64,000 nt of DNA from Schistocerca nitens. Its lineage: Eukaryota; Arthropoda; Insecta; Orthoptera; Acrididae. The translations under genes were made by a program, and so were the position numbers. The first letter of the stretch is position 1; each line of letters starts with the position of its first letter. Shown piece after piece: positions 10,135 to 21,291 of the stretch. The notes below the pieces were generated by a model. That model was given only the letters and a program-made list of their open reading frames with translations. It had not been told where the DNA came from and did no database searches. Location: positions 1,057,728,432-1,057,792,431 of the forward strand of contig NC_064614.1 of the NCBI RefSeq assembly GCF_023898315.1. The letters are read 5' to 3'.

Positions 10135-12069
10135 TCTGTTGGAGAATTACATGTTACTCTCATTGGGAGAAATGTGTTCGTCGCTAGGGTGACGATGTTT
10201 AGGAACAATTGTTTAGACATGAACAATAAATACGTAGAATGTTTATAAAGTTTGTTTTAGTTTAAAAGGTTCAAGAGTTTTCACATAAAAAATTCGGAGG
10301 CATTACTCATATCTGCCAGATGGTCATTCCACATACTCGTATAGAGCATGTAACTTAGTAATCTGTCTCTTTAAATCTTAAATGTAAAGAGCGATGTAAA
10401 TATTAGCTACAAATTATAGTATACGCCTTAGAGATAAGATTAGCTTTTGTTATGTTCTGATACCCGCACTGAACCTTCAACTGTGGGAGATAGAGTGATA
10501 CCTTACCTCTCATGATGAAAGTTATAAACACTGCTGTATTTGCACACGGACAGTGTTTTATAGTAAGTCCCAAATCTTATACTTATTACTATTTGTTCAT
10601 GAACCTTACAGTGTCCATTACTGAAGTTTTAATACGTAAGAAAGCAACAGACCTTCTCTGGAACGGAACAGACAAGAGCAGAGGCAAAGACTTCAGCTGT
10701 ACGTTCCATTCTATCACATACACGAGTGGTAACAGGAAATCGGCGGACATCTGTTCTTATGAAGTCCGGTATATAGTGCCTCCATTAAACTTTATGGGAA
10801 TTACTTTACGACTTGCCTCGCCTCATTCCAATAACAGAATCGTTTTTATAGTCAGTTGTTAGCACTACGCTAGTAGCTGCCCTCTCGTTCTCTCTGCGAT
10901 GTCCAGAGCGCGTTCTTGGAGTACAGAAATACACTGACCGTGATGTCCGCCGGAGACAGTCTCCAGCAGTTTACCCCTCATTCCATTTTGCGATAGCGGA
11001 ACATTCCTCTCTACAGCAAAATATATTTCTTGTCACTGCGACGCTCTTTCTCCAGTATTTTCTTCCAATGCAACGTTGTAAGGGGACAGAATCGCTACCG
11101 TCGTCAGCAAACGACCAACTTCCGGAATGGAATCGTCAGGAAGCAGCTAAAAAACAAAAGCTGCTTTTCTGGCTGTGTGGAGTGCTTCCTCGTGCGGCCC
11201 TTGTAGAAACTATACGCTTAATATCTTATATATTTACACAATTAATTCCGCGACTTATTTGACTGCGTTCGAATTTCCTCATGACGCAAATATCATTTGC
11301 GTATTTGTCAGTTATGTTCCTCCAGCATTAAATGTAAGATTTGTTGTTAAAAAATAGTTTGGCAAAGCAAAGAATTTGCAACAATAACAGAAAAGTAGAA
11401 GCCCTTCCACAATGTGGTGAACTGCGTTGTGCCCGTGACTGCAGACTTTGTTCTACGAGAGAAAACCATTTTCCACGCTACAGTTACTGAATATATTAAT
11501 ATGCATAAACCGGAATGCAAAATAAACATCTTTGGTAGCTGCATGGCGATTTTTTTCTCCATACGACAACAGAAAAGTTGGAAACCAGTTGTTTCTGAAA
11601 CGACCTAACTACTACGAGCCAGACTACAGAAAAATAAGAGTAAAACTAAAATCGAAGACTCGTCGACATCGTGCACGTTAAAATTAGAAAAGTAGTTTCT
11701 GATCTGGCTCCCGCTGTATTTCGCTGATTCGTAACTGGAAAAGCTTTCTTTGCGACTATGATCACATTTCATAAAACGAAAAAGTCGCTGTTCTCTACGA
11801 ATATTGAAGTCATCAATTCTTCAATTAAAGTGAAGAGGTTGGTTTTGAAGGTATTTAATTTATTAAGTAAGTTACTAATGCGCTTGTTAACAGTGATTAG
11901 CTCCACTCATGCTCATATCAGCAGTTAAATTTAGTTCCATTTTCGAATTTCAATTAGCCATTCCTACATTATCTTTCCAAGTTAAACTATTACGCTACAA
12001 AAGTTCACTGTAGACTTAATAACTGAAGGAGTCGGTGGAAGAAAGTGCCTACCCTCAATTTATAATAAG
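10135..12069. other. No recognised feature
   Basis: About 1.9 kb of AT-rich sequence. A 116-codon open frame at 10512-10862 shows no family motif, and I see no reason to call it a gene. Confidence 0.45.
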
Positions 12070-13530
12070 AACTAGCTTAGCGCCCGCTGCTTCTCTCGCG
12101 TGGACGGTATGGTTTGCAGAGAAATTTTTTGTTTTTATGTAATCGAATTTTCATTTTGTTCGCAAATTGCAACATTTTCTAAGATTTTCACGCTAATTGA
12201 TTCCATATAAAGGGCGACAATTATTGAACTATATGAAATAAAATCGTCATAACATCTGAACGGTTTGTGTTAGGACGTTCAAACTTCACGGTTGGCCGCG
12301 GGGCATGATCGGAATTGGTATGTGCTGTACGGTTTGGTTTAGCGACGAAGGCCACTTTCATTTGGATGGGTTCGCCAATAAGCAAATTTTTCACGTTTGG
12401 GGGACTGAGATTCTGCATTTCGCGACCGAAAACTCTCTTACCCCTCAACTGGAGACTGTGTGGTGTATAATGTCCAATCACGGAATAATCGGTGCGATAT
12501 TCGTTGATGGCACGGTGATTATCGAACGGCATGCGAAGGTTTTGGAAGATGGTTATATCCCAATTATCCACAGTTACCCTGATTTCGACAATATGTGGTT
12601 CAGTCGATACGGAGCTCGAGCCCATCGAAACAGCTGAGTTATGTCCTGGAGGAGCACTTCGGATACCGCATTCTGGCCCTAGGGTACCCAGAGGGCACTG
12701 GCAAGGGCCTCAATTGGACGCCATATTCTCCAGATCTGAACGCATACGACTCCTTTTTGTGGGGCTGTGTTAAAAAACAAGGTGTACAGCAATAACTCCA
12801 AAACCATTCTTGAGCTGAAAACAGCCATTCAGGAGGTCATCGACAGCATCGATGTTCCGACACTTCAGCGCGTCGTGCAGAATTGCACTATTCGTCTGCG
12901 TCACATCGTCGTCAACGATGGCAGGCATTTCGAAAATATCATAACCTAAATCCGAATATCTGTAGACGTTTACATGTTGCATGCAGTGTGTGCACGCCTG
13001 TTTTTGTAACTAATTTACGCTTTTTTTTCATATAGTTCAATATGTCTCATCCTGTAAGCATGGTCTTTTCCGAATGTACTTCTGACTAAAAAGCTATTGT
13101 GGTAGCCGGAGTCTAAAGTTTTTATTACTCAGGTCTTTCGATTTCTTGTCGAGATATTTCCATAGCAACTTTCATCCCCTAACAAATATTTCTTTATATC
13201 TAAACGGGAAGTGAAATATCAATTTTCATAAATTCAGATTTAAATTTTTTTGATCTAACGAAATATTTCCTTAAACATTTTCATCCCCTATTGCACTCCC
13301 TTACTGGTTGAATTTCCAGAAACACTGAAAGACGTATTTCTTTTAATTTCTAACGAGGAAGTCAAATATCAACTGTCACAGATGTACCCTCTTTAGTAAT
13401 TATTTATTTTCACAAAGAAACTTTCTCCAACTATGGTTGAATTTCCAAATACGATGAAGCAAATATTTTTTTTATTTTCTGACTGAGTCACTGAGTTAGT
13501 CTGGCCCTATTTCACTCCCTTAGGCTCTCA
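12070..13530. repeat. Degenerate tandem repeat, about 110 bp period
   Basis: Loose copies of the block ATATTTCC..AACTTTCATCCCCTA recur at about 13152 and 13261, and GGTTGAATTTCCA recurs at about 13311 and 13436, with CACTCCCTTA at 13302 and 13515. The left part near 12070 (AGCGCCCGCTGCTTCTCTCGCG) resembles the start of a common insect dispersed repeat. A mariner-like copy is inserted at 12224-13040. Copies are too diverged for a clean consensus by eye. Confidence 0.5.
12224..13040 (+). mobile_element. Mariner-like transposon, internally deleted
   Basis: Perfect 15-bp inverted ends TTGAACTATATGAAA / TTTCATATAGTTCAA with TA at 12222-12223 and 13041-13042 define an 817-bp copy. Inside is the C-terminal two thirds of a transposase: FSDEGHFHLDGFANKQ (first Asp) and SPDLNAYDSFLWG (third acidic position, related to PLDFFLWG). 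The second position reads MWFSRYGARAH where relatives read WFQQDGA, so the catalytic Asp is Tyr. The DNA-binding N-terminus is absent and at least one frame change occurs near 12640. It is non-autonomous. Confidence 0.85.
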
Positions 13531-14757
13531 AAAGTACTGGAGGGGACTATGAAATGCCGTTAAGGTCCTAGACCGATGAAGGCGAACTCCTGATCTACAC
13601 CTCCACGCCGTAGAGAGTGGGCAACGTCACCTCATGTGACGGCAAACGTAGACAGGAACCGAGGGTTAACTGGGTTAAGTCATCACCCCAGCATTTGCTG
13701 GCCAGGGCACCGTCTTTCCCTGGAAATGAGAAATCATTTCCAAAGGCGGAAGAACCAACTGATGGTCAACGGCATAGTATGTGGAAGGCAACGGGAAACC
13801 ACCATATTAAAGAACTACGGTTATCCAAAGTACCAGCAGTAAACCATGCCAGTATCTTCTGTAAAATTTTCCGGAGATAAAATAGTCCCCCAATAGGATC
13901 TACGGGTGCGGATTGCAAAAGATACAGACAAGGTGAAGGAAAAGAATCCCAATTTTAACATAGCAACTTGGAATGTGAGAACACTGCTTCAGTGTAGCAA
14001 ACCAGAAAAGCTAAACCTTGAAATAGAATGACTGGAAATCAGTATCCTAGGCATATCGAAGACGAGATGGCGCCAGCCAGGTGATTTCTGGTCTGAAGAA
14101 TACACAGTCATTCACACCAGAACTGAACAAGATAGACCAGGAATGGGAGGAGTTGGAATAATTTTAAGGAAAAACTATGGCTCACGTGTCAAGGGATTGT
14201 GTAACATAGCTCTCGAATAATACAAACTTGAAACAAAACCAAAGGACACTGTGATAATACAAGTGTACAAGCCAGCATCCAAAGAAGAAGATGCAGTCGT
14301 TGACGTAATATATGAAGAAATAAGTAATGCGATGAGAAATGTTAACGGAGATGAAAACCTGATTGCAATGGGGGACTGGAATGCTATTTTAGGTGAAGGA
14401 CCGGAGGAAAGAATTGTTGACAAATATGGACTAGGAAGAAGAAATGAAAGAGGAGATCGACTAATCGAGTTCTGCTCGAGGCACCATTTAGTTATTGCAA
14501 ACACACTTCTCCAATATCACAAACGAAGAAGAAACACCTGTAAGGCCCCTGGAGAACTGAGGAGGCAGCACATTGGTTACATTCTAGTGAAAGCACGTTT
14601 TAGGAAACAGTTAAAAGATTGCAGGAGCTCTCCATCTGCAGACGAAGGCAGTGATCATAACCTGATCCTGATGAATAGTTCACTCAGACTCAAATGTCTA
14701 AAGAAGAAGACAGTAAAGCTTAAATGGGAACTAGACACCCAGTCACCTGATCGCGTT
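13531..14757 (+). mobile_element. RTE-like LINE, 5' part with endonuclease
   Basis: A leader containing repeated short frames precedes an apurinic-type endonuclease domain. Visible peptides are NIATWNVRTL (start of the fold), SILGISKTRW, YTVIHT, GVGIILRKN, IAMGDWNAILG (catalytic GDWN/GDFN motif) and GSDHNLILM (the SDH motif near the end). These are in the correct order for RTE/jockey-type LINE endonucleases, which nick target DNA to prime reverse transcription. In-frame stops occur near 14030 and 14220. The copy ends at about 14757, where Tc1-like terminal sequence starts, so the RT half is missing. A separate RT half of apparently the same kind is at 59306-61527. Confidence 0.8.
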
Positions 14758-14769
14758 CGAAGTCTGTGA
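14251..14769 (+). pseudogene. LINE endonuclease domain fragment
   Basis: This 172-codon open stretch is the C-terminal two thirds of the endonuclease: VIIQVYKPASKEEDAV, GDWNAILGEG, RGDRLIEFCSRHHLVIANT and GSDHNLILM. Those blocks include the Asp/Asn of the GDWN active site and the His of SDH. The N-terminal third lies upstream in the same orientation with stops. It would act as the target-nicking enzyme of the LINE; here it is a truncated relic. Confidence 0.78.
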
Positions 14770-14925
14770 GTTCCACGGAGCGCCCCATTCTGCTCTCTCA
14801 CGATATCTAATGACTACTGAGGTCGCTCATAGGGAATACCTGACAGTAAGTGGCAGCAAAATGCACCTAATATGAAAAGCGTATGTTTTTGGGGTTGTTC
14901 GGATACTTTTGATCACACAGTGCAT
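14758..14925. mobile_element. Tc1-like MITE end fragment
   Basis: The stretch ends GGGGTTGTTCGGATACTTTTGATCACACAGTG, which I recognise from memory as the terminus of a Tc1-type MITE. No opposite end was found. It truncates the LINE upstream. Confidence 0.45.
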
Positions 14926-16572
14926 TGCTGACTTTGGTGTGCTGCTGCGATCTTTGGGCGATACCAAAAAAGTTATTGCTGTTACTTAATTTGATTCTAG
15001 AGGATGATCGATCCTTTGTTTCAGCCATAATGTTCTCGTTTTTATTTGCCATTTTTACCTACTGATTTGCTTGATTTTGCGTGGTTGAGCAATCTTGACA
15101 TGGGCCCTTTGTCGGTAGCAGCTCTTCCAGACACGTCCATTTTACTATAGAATGTTGTTGTATTTATAGCTGGTTAGCTGATCAAGCATTCCCCCCTCCC
15201 TGATACTCTGCTTGTTAATTTCAGAACTGTTATTTTCGAATATTCTTGACAAAATGTGTTTGGGTTCAGTGCGATACCAGTTGAGCGTTAACTTCTTCAC
15301 AGTTTAGAGGTTGCTTGCTAGTGTAAAGCTATGTTGTCCAGAAGAAAGACTGTAATATGGAGAGTCAGACAAATACCTACACCAGATAGAAGTTGCCATT
15401 AGTTTCCTATTTTTGGATATTTCTGGAGCTAGAGTAAACTTGGCTTTCTGCTTACCATGTAATCAGCACTAGGCTGTCAGAGCAACGCTGTGATGTTCAG
15501 AACGATTGCAATGTGTAGAGCCAGTCGAATACCTACATGCGACACCAATGCCAATAGTTTCCTACTTCTCGGATTTTCTCGGAGTTAGAGCAAATTTGGT
15601 GTTCATCCCACCACGTGCCTTCTGATACAATGCAAGAGACAAACCACATTGCGCAAAGTGTAGATCATGAATCACTGAATTGGTTAAATACATATTTGCC
15701 AGTTAATTTCTACGTCATTTTCATATTTTGGAATTGATTTGAGATAGTGGATTTTTAATCCGTCACCTCTCCATGTATCCTGAGTTCCAATATTTTGGAC
15801 CTGTACATTCTATCAGTCTGAAAGGCGTCTTATACTGAGTAAAATGATTTTCTGTATGTATGGTAAATTTATGTTGGTAGCTGATACAAACATTTTTCTT
15901 CCGATTTGGGTGTTGACTGTAGAAGTACATTTGCAGGACTTCGCACTATCGATTGCTCTCTGGCCTCTGGAATAAGAATAATTGTAAAGAAGTTATTGTA
16001 AATTTTCTGTATGAAGAGATATGCGAGTGATTTGAGAACTTCTTGCCTTTTCCTTATCATACGCTCACATACAAAAGCCAGGCTGTGTTTCTTCACATAC
16101 TCATAATTATCCTTCAGTTAATTAATACAACCACATTCGAAACCACATATAAGACGTTGAACTTCAGAGTAGCGATGCTTAGAAATGGGCATGAATGGCT
16201 ACTTACGTTATACATACATATGCACAGCCTTTGTTGAATTAAAAAGTCGATAGTTGGTTTCTGAATCTATTGATATTCTAAATCACGCCCAAGCTGCAAC
16301 ACCTTAATTCTCATTCTGTTCATAAAGTCTTCACCAACTTTGATGTATGCAACGCCTAGTACATTGCCAATATCAAGAGAGGAAGTAAATGGTTCAAGGC
16401 AAATAAATATATTCCCTAGTCACGTGCCATCTGTTTTTCAGCCTTCCCTCTCCTTACACGCTCGTCGAGAAGTCTGTCGTTACCATCCACGATATCCGTT
16501 GCGCATAATAAATATTGAAATTACCTTGATTTATAGGCTGGTTCTTGTATACAAATAACATGTTCATTTATT
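14926..16572. other. No recognised feature; weak internal duplication
   Basis: Mostly unrecognised AT-rich sequence. Around 15360-15420 and 15500-15600 a similar run recurs (AGAGTCAGACAAATACCTACA.. against AGAGCCAGTCGAATACCTACA, each followed by CCAATAGTTTCCTA-like text), suggesting an old duplication with a period of about 165 bp. Confidence 0.45.
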
Positions 16573-16763
16573 GGCCGGCCGCGGTGGTCTAGCGGTTCTA
16601 GGCGCTCAGTCCGGAACCGCGCGACTGCTACGGTCGCAGGTTCGAATCCTGCCTCGGGCATGGATGTGTGTGATGTCCTTAGGTTAGTTAGGTTTAAGTA
16701 GTTCTAAGTTCTAGGGGACTGATGACCACAGATGTTAAGTCCCATAGTGCTCAGAGCCATTTT
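16573..16763 (+). mobile_element. tRNA-derived SINE (type A)
   Basis: Complete head GGCCGGCCGCGGTGGTCTAG, box-B-like GGTTCGAATCC, common body and end GTGCTCAGAGCCATTT. It lies directly beside a Tc1-like terminus. No convincing target duplication. Confidence 0.88.
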
Positions 16764-16773
16764 ATGAATGCAG

Positions 16774-17528
16774 CACCACGAAGAAATTATCCGAATGGAA
16801 CGTAAATCAGGAGATGTGACGTACATGTACAGATAAACAAATGGATGAGTTATTCACGAGAAAGGGCTTCAAAAATTGGGCAACTCAGTAACGCGTTGGT
16901 CCACGTGTGGCCCTAATGCAAGCAGTTATTCAGTTTCGCATATTGATATAGTTGGATACAGTGCTAAATTCTGTCCAATTGGCGCGTTGAAAATCCCGAG
17001 CTGGTCGGAGGGCCCTGCCCATAATGCTCCAAACGTTCGCGATTGGGGAGAGATCCGGCGACTTTGCTGGTCAAGGTACAGTTTGGTAAGCATGAAGACA
17101 ATCAGTAGAAACTCTAGTCGTGTGCTGAAATGTAAGCCCTGAATGACTTTCCAAGAAGGGCAAAAAACGGGCGTAGAATATCGCAAACATACAGTTGTGC
17201 GGTAATGGTGCCGCGATCGACAACCAAAGGGATCCTGCTATGAAAAGAAATGGCACCCTGGACCATCGCTGCTGGTTATCGGGCCCTAAGGCTGGGATAG
17301 TCACATTGGTATCCCACCACTGTGCGGGGAGTCTCCATACACGTCTTCGGCCTGGAATCTCATTGACTGGAGCAGAATTGTCTTCAGTGATGAATCCTGC
17401 TTCGAAGTGAAACCCGGTGACCAGTGAATAAATCATCCAATTGTTCTGAAATTGTAATCATTTGCTTGCCTGTGTATGTACATCAGATCCACCGATTGCC
17501 GCCCCATCCAGATAATTTCTTCGTGGTG
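16774..17528 (-). mobile_element. Tc1-like transposon remnant with long inverted ends
   Basis: Inverted ends of roughly 70 bp: CACCACGAAGAAATTATC.. at 16774 pairs with GATAATTTCTTCGTGGTG ending 17528, and both arms also contain TACAT..ACA...AAATG. Minus-strand peptides match a Tc1 transposase (NCMFAIFYARFLPFLESHSGLTFQ, then VSTDCL). The segment that should carry QQDNARPH is missing between them. At 755 bp it is about half normal length, so it is internally deleted and dead. Confidence 0.78.
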
Positions 17529-17699
17529 TGTGTTTTAGTGTCTTAGCGTGTATTATCCTAGACGACACAATAAGTCAGGATATTATCCCCCTTTATCCGC
17601 GATATCGAGCGGACTTCATACTAGATTGTTATGAAAGAGCAAATAAACAAAATTCTAAAACACCTCGCTGCGCCTGTTCGTGTTGATACCAGTGCGTAG

Positions 17700-18375
17700 T
17701 GCGATTCAAAACATTTACTAGTCAGTATCAATCTCGGTTAAATGAACATCGTATGTTCGCAATTAAAACTTTTTTTTTCAAATGCGGTGATGGTGTCAAC
17801 CGAACCAGCTTTTGTTTTGGCAACATTTTTACATTGGTTGTAACCTTCAAGCTTCTGGGTAAGAGCAACACACAACCCGATTTTTTCAACAATAACATAT
17901 CGGATGAGGTCCATTTCCATTTATCAGGCTATGTGAACAAACAAAACTTTAGGTACTAAGCGCCGACCATCACTCAATAGTCCGCGGCTCGTGGTCTTGC
18001 GGTAGCGTTCTCGCTTCCCGCGCACGGGGTCCCGGGTTCGATTCTCGGCGGGGTCAGGGATTTTTCTCTGCCTCGAGATGACTGGGTGTTGTGTGTCTTT
18101 CATCACTCGCAAGTCGCCGTAGTGGCGTTAAAGAACTTGTGTAGCGGCGGCCGAACCGCCCCGCGAGGGGTCTCCCGGCCACCAATGCCATACGCTCATT
18201 ATTATCACTCAATAAATGTGCAAAAGACCACTTTCTAGCGCCAAAATTACTGCATGGTGTGGCATGTCTGACCAGGGTGTCATTAGTCAGTATTTTTTTG
18301 AGAATGATGCAGATGACCCCGCCACTGTAACATCAGATCGATATGTTCAGTAGTTGTGGTTCCAGCAGGACAGCG
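17700..18375 (+). mobile_element. Mariner-like transposase remnant split by a SINE
   Basis: Before the SINE the plus strand reads SDEVHFHLSGYVNKQNFRY (17900-17958), close to the first-Asp block of the copy at 12224-13040. After the SINE it reads VSIFFENDADDPATVTSDRYV then WFQQDSAT (18355-18385), which holds the second Asp. Order and spacing fit one transposase gene interrupted at 17980-18203. Element ends were not found. Confidence 0.72.
17980..18203 (+). mobile_element. tRNA-derived SINE, head B with a distinct tail (type C)
   Basis: The head (TCGTGGTCTTGCGGTAGCG, box-B-like GGTTCGATTC) is the same kind as in the type B SINEs at 19115 and 35987. The 3' body differs: it has AGTCGCCGTAGTGGCG and GCCCCGCGAGGGGTCTCCCGGCC in place of the GTTAGTTAGG body. 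The 11-bp target duplication ATCACTCAATA is at 17969-17979 and 18204-18214. Confidence 0.88.
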
Positions 18376-19104
18376 CAACCATTCTGAGCCGTGGCTGGCT
18401 CGAGTCATGCTTGCCTTCTTTTAAGACTTGGTTGCAGTCCTGTTGTTTTATTTCTCCTGCGTTTATCGCTATAATGTTGCTGCCCTCTGCATGAGTGGCA
18501 GCAGCAGCTTGTTTCAGTACTAGTACTGCTGTAGTATCTATCGTGTGGCGGATATAGTTTCCAGCTGGGCGGTGTGTAACCGGTCGGTCGGTTGGCGTGG
18601 AACAGCAAGGAAGTCTCCGTCGCGCGTACTCTGGCCGGGGCTGCTGGCGGTGTGCATGCACGGTTGGAGTGTGAGGTGATGCTCGCGAGTGCTACAGAAG
18701 TTCGTCGCCCAGGGATCTTGGACATGAAAATTGAGTCTTCACTGAACCTACTATCGAGCCTCAACTGTTTACATTTCTTCGTTTCATCCTGGTTGTCGCT
18801 TTTGAGACATTCCCGCAAGCAACAACATTTGTGTATTCAAGTCAGCTAAGATTCCAGTCGTCTTCCTGTGGAGATTAACTTCACTTATTTATTCCCTGTT
18901 ATTGAAGTTTACGGCAAGAAAAAGGAATAAAAGTGACATATTGTTAATACTTTCATCCTTCTTTACCTCCTCTGCATTACTGCAGAAGACGTGTCACTGA
19001 GCACATTTGTACTGTGCATGCAGTACACGTGAGGGGCCTAGTTGTTTCCACTGCCCTGTGTGGAATTCGTAAGTTCTTATACTCTTCACTAACCTGCTGT
19101 CTTC
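18376..19104. other. No recognised feature; one GC-rich patch
   Basis: 18540-18720 is GC-rich (GGCCGGGGCTGCTGGCGGTG) and has the look of LTR or promoter sequence from a retroelement, but no ends or coding part support that. Confidence 0.4.
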
Positions 19105-19114
19105 ATGATGATGA

Positions 19115-19324
19115 GCCCGCATCTCGTGGTCGTGCGGTAGCGTTCTCGCTTCCCACGCCCGGGTTCCCGGGTTCGATTCCCGGCGGGGTCAGGGATTTTC
19201 TCTGCCTCGTGATGGCTGGGTGTTGTGTGCTGTCCTTAGGTTAGTTAGGTTTAAGTAGTTCTAAGTTCTAGGGGACTTATGACCACAGCAGTTGAGTCCC
19301 ATAGTGCTCAGAGCCATTTGAACC
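19115..19324 (+). mobile_element. tRNA-derived SINE (type B: alternative head, common body)
   Basis: The head GCCCGCATCTCGTGGTCGTG with box-B-like GGTTCGATTCCCGGC is followed by GTGATGGCTGGGTGTTGTG and then the same body and end as type A (CCTTAGGTTAGTTAGG ... GAGCCATTTGAACC). ATGATGATGA flanks it at 19105-19114 and 19325-19334. Confidence 0.88.
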
Positions 19325-19558
19325 ATGATGATGATGTCCCCAGCGCAGAAAACAGCACGCAGGTCGTGGATTCTTTTTCTTGAGGCTGAAATTAACTTCG
19401 CAAGGAACTGCTGCTACGAATAAACTATAACTCATTTGGGATGCCACTCGCGTTTTTATTGATATAGACACGAGAAACTATTCTTGATCACAACGTATTG
19501 AACATATCTTTCCAAAGTCAATATATCTGTCTAAAATAACATGAAATACATCCTGCCA

Positions 19559-19745
19559 CAGACAACATGTCTGTCTACTGGAACCGTCAGAACTGGAGAA
19601 TAAAATTACATAAATCAAATACTACTATTACAGACAACATGTCTGTTCCTAGCGACGGTCGGAACTGTAGTAAATAAAGTTGCATGAAACAAATACTGCT
19701 ATAACAGACAACATGTCTGTCTACTGGAACGGTCAGAACTGGAGA
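19559..19745. repeat. Tandem repeat with palindromic core, period 72-74 bp
   Basis: Two and a half units start at 19559, 19631 and 19705, each with CAGACAACATGTCTGT followed by an xxTACTGGAACxGTCAGAACTG-like run. The core CAGACA-ACA-TGTCTG is an inverted repeat. No coding content. Confidence 0.8.
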
Positions 19746-21291
19746 GCCGGATTGCCCGAGACACTTTGCATGGGGGCTTAATTAAAATAGAATGCAAATA
19801 ATTTTAATTTTTTGTTTCAGTAGCTGTCTGTCCGATTACGAAGTCTCGTATACGGTTGGCCCTGACTAGTATTATTACGCTATCTGACTGCATAGAACAA
19901 CAACAAAGAATGAAATGGAAATTTTCATTAACACAATTAATTAATTAAGTCCCCTGCAACTATAAAACCTACGAAACCAATAACACAAGAAATTTTAAAT
20001 ATCATTTATACTGAATTAATTAAAGAAAACAGAAATACCATAATTACTCAAGAAAACCAGAATTACACTCTAATACAAGAACACAAGCCAGATGCTTTGT
20101 TGACTGAACCTGTAATGACGCATTATTTAAGACACTGAAATAATGAAAAAAAAAACACAGAATATTTTACCTTCATATATATTGACGAAAAGCACTTTGA
20201 TCATTACAGTATTTCCATTCAAACCATCTGCTGTCTATCCCATCAAACAACTGCATAAAACATGGAACAAGCACTCCTTATTACATCATCTCGACAAGCC
20301 TTGCCCACTAGCACATCTCAACACGAACTGACTACTACGAGTCCTCGACAAGCACTGCCTACCACGACATCTCAAGAATCACTGCCAGTAGAGGCGGCGG
20401 AACAATACTCTCTAGCGCGATCTCTGGCGCTGTGGCTCAGTGTAGCCACCTTTCAACTTCGTGCGCCAAGCCAGCAAGGCGTGACCCGAACGCCACCGAA
20501 GTGCATCGGCAGTAATATCGTCAGTCTTTTGTTTTAGTAATACTTTGATTTTAATAATTTTGAAATGACTGATTGATAGATGGCTGTTGAGAGATGTTTA
20601 TTTAAAAAATGAAGTAATTTGGATGACAGGTTTAATTAATAATAGCAGCTGAAGTTTAACGTTTTGGCGCCCTACCGCCGAACACAGCAGCCAATCACAG
20701 AGCAGCAGCATCATGCAGGCGGTCTTTCTCACGGCGATGGTATCGAATCCAACATCTGTCACCGGTACCTCATCCCACATTGCGTCATCTCTATGCTTCT
20801 TGCATCTCCACTGCCCTGGTAATAGCTTCCTGGAGCCTAATATGATGGCTGAATAAGCCAGAAATATTATAAGTTGACCAGCGGTATCTTCTACCTTGTG
20901 GCCGTTGACGTTCCGATTACCTGTCCTGGTCGTTGACGTAATTTTCGGGAGTGTATTATCCTCATCGTGTTGTTGCTGTCCAGTGCGGCGAGTAGCTCGA
21001 CAGCTGAGCTGTTGTTGGTTGTTGTGGGCACCAATATTCTGTGTGTCGTTGTATTGAAATCTTGTGGTCGGTTTGCTGGTTGTGTAGAGCCGAAGTGATT
21101 TTATTGATTGGTCGATTGGCTGTCTGTCGGTTGGGTTGCCTTCAGATTAAGAAGTCATTGGACAGGCTACCTGTCTCACCTAAACGGGCGTTAGTGTCAC
21201 AATCCCAGGCCGACCCTTGGAAACTTCTGAGCGCCGTTCCTTGTGTATTACATAGTAATTTCCCTGTTTGGATTTCAGTTATTTGGTTGAT
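19746..21291. other. No recognised gene; possible retroelement non-coding sequence
   Basis: Contains A-rich sequence (19770-20320), a patch of repeated GAC-AAGC..CTGCC-like text at 20290-20370, and GT-rich sequence with CTCGTGTTGTTGCTG at 20965-21010. The last part leads into the hairpin array and could be the leader of an LTR element, but no ends were defined. Confidence 0.4.

Noticed and set aside
10512-10862. 116-codon open frame on the plus strand
   Set aside because: No recognisable motif, low-complexity neighbours and no splice or promoter support; such lengths arise by chance in this much sequence.
18540-18720. GC-rich stretch as the LTR of a further retroelement
   Set aside because: Resembles LTR-type sequence from memory, but no TG/CA ends, primer site or coding part was found.
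19559-19745. CRISPR-like array
   Set aside because: Units are 72-74 bp near-identical repeats without unique spacers, in a eukaryotic repeat context.
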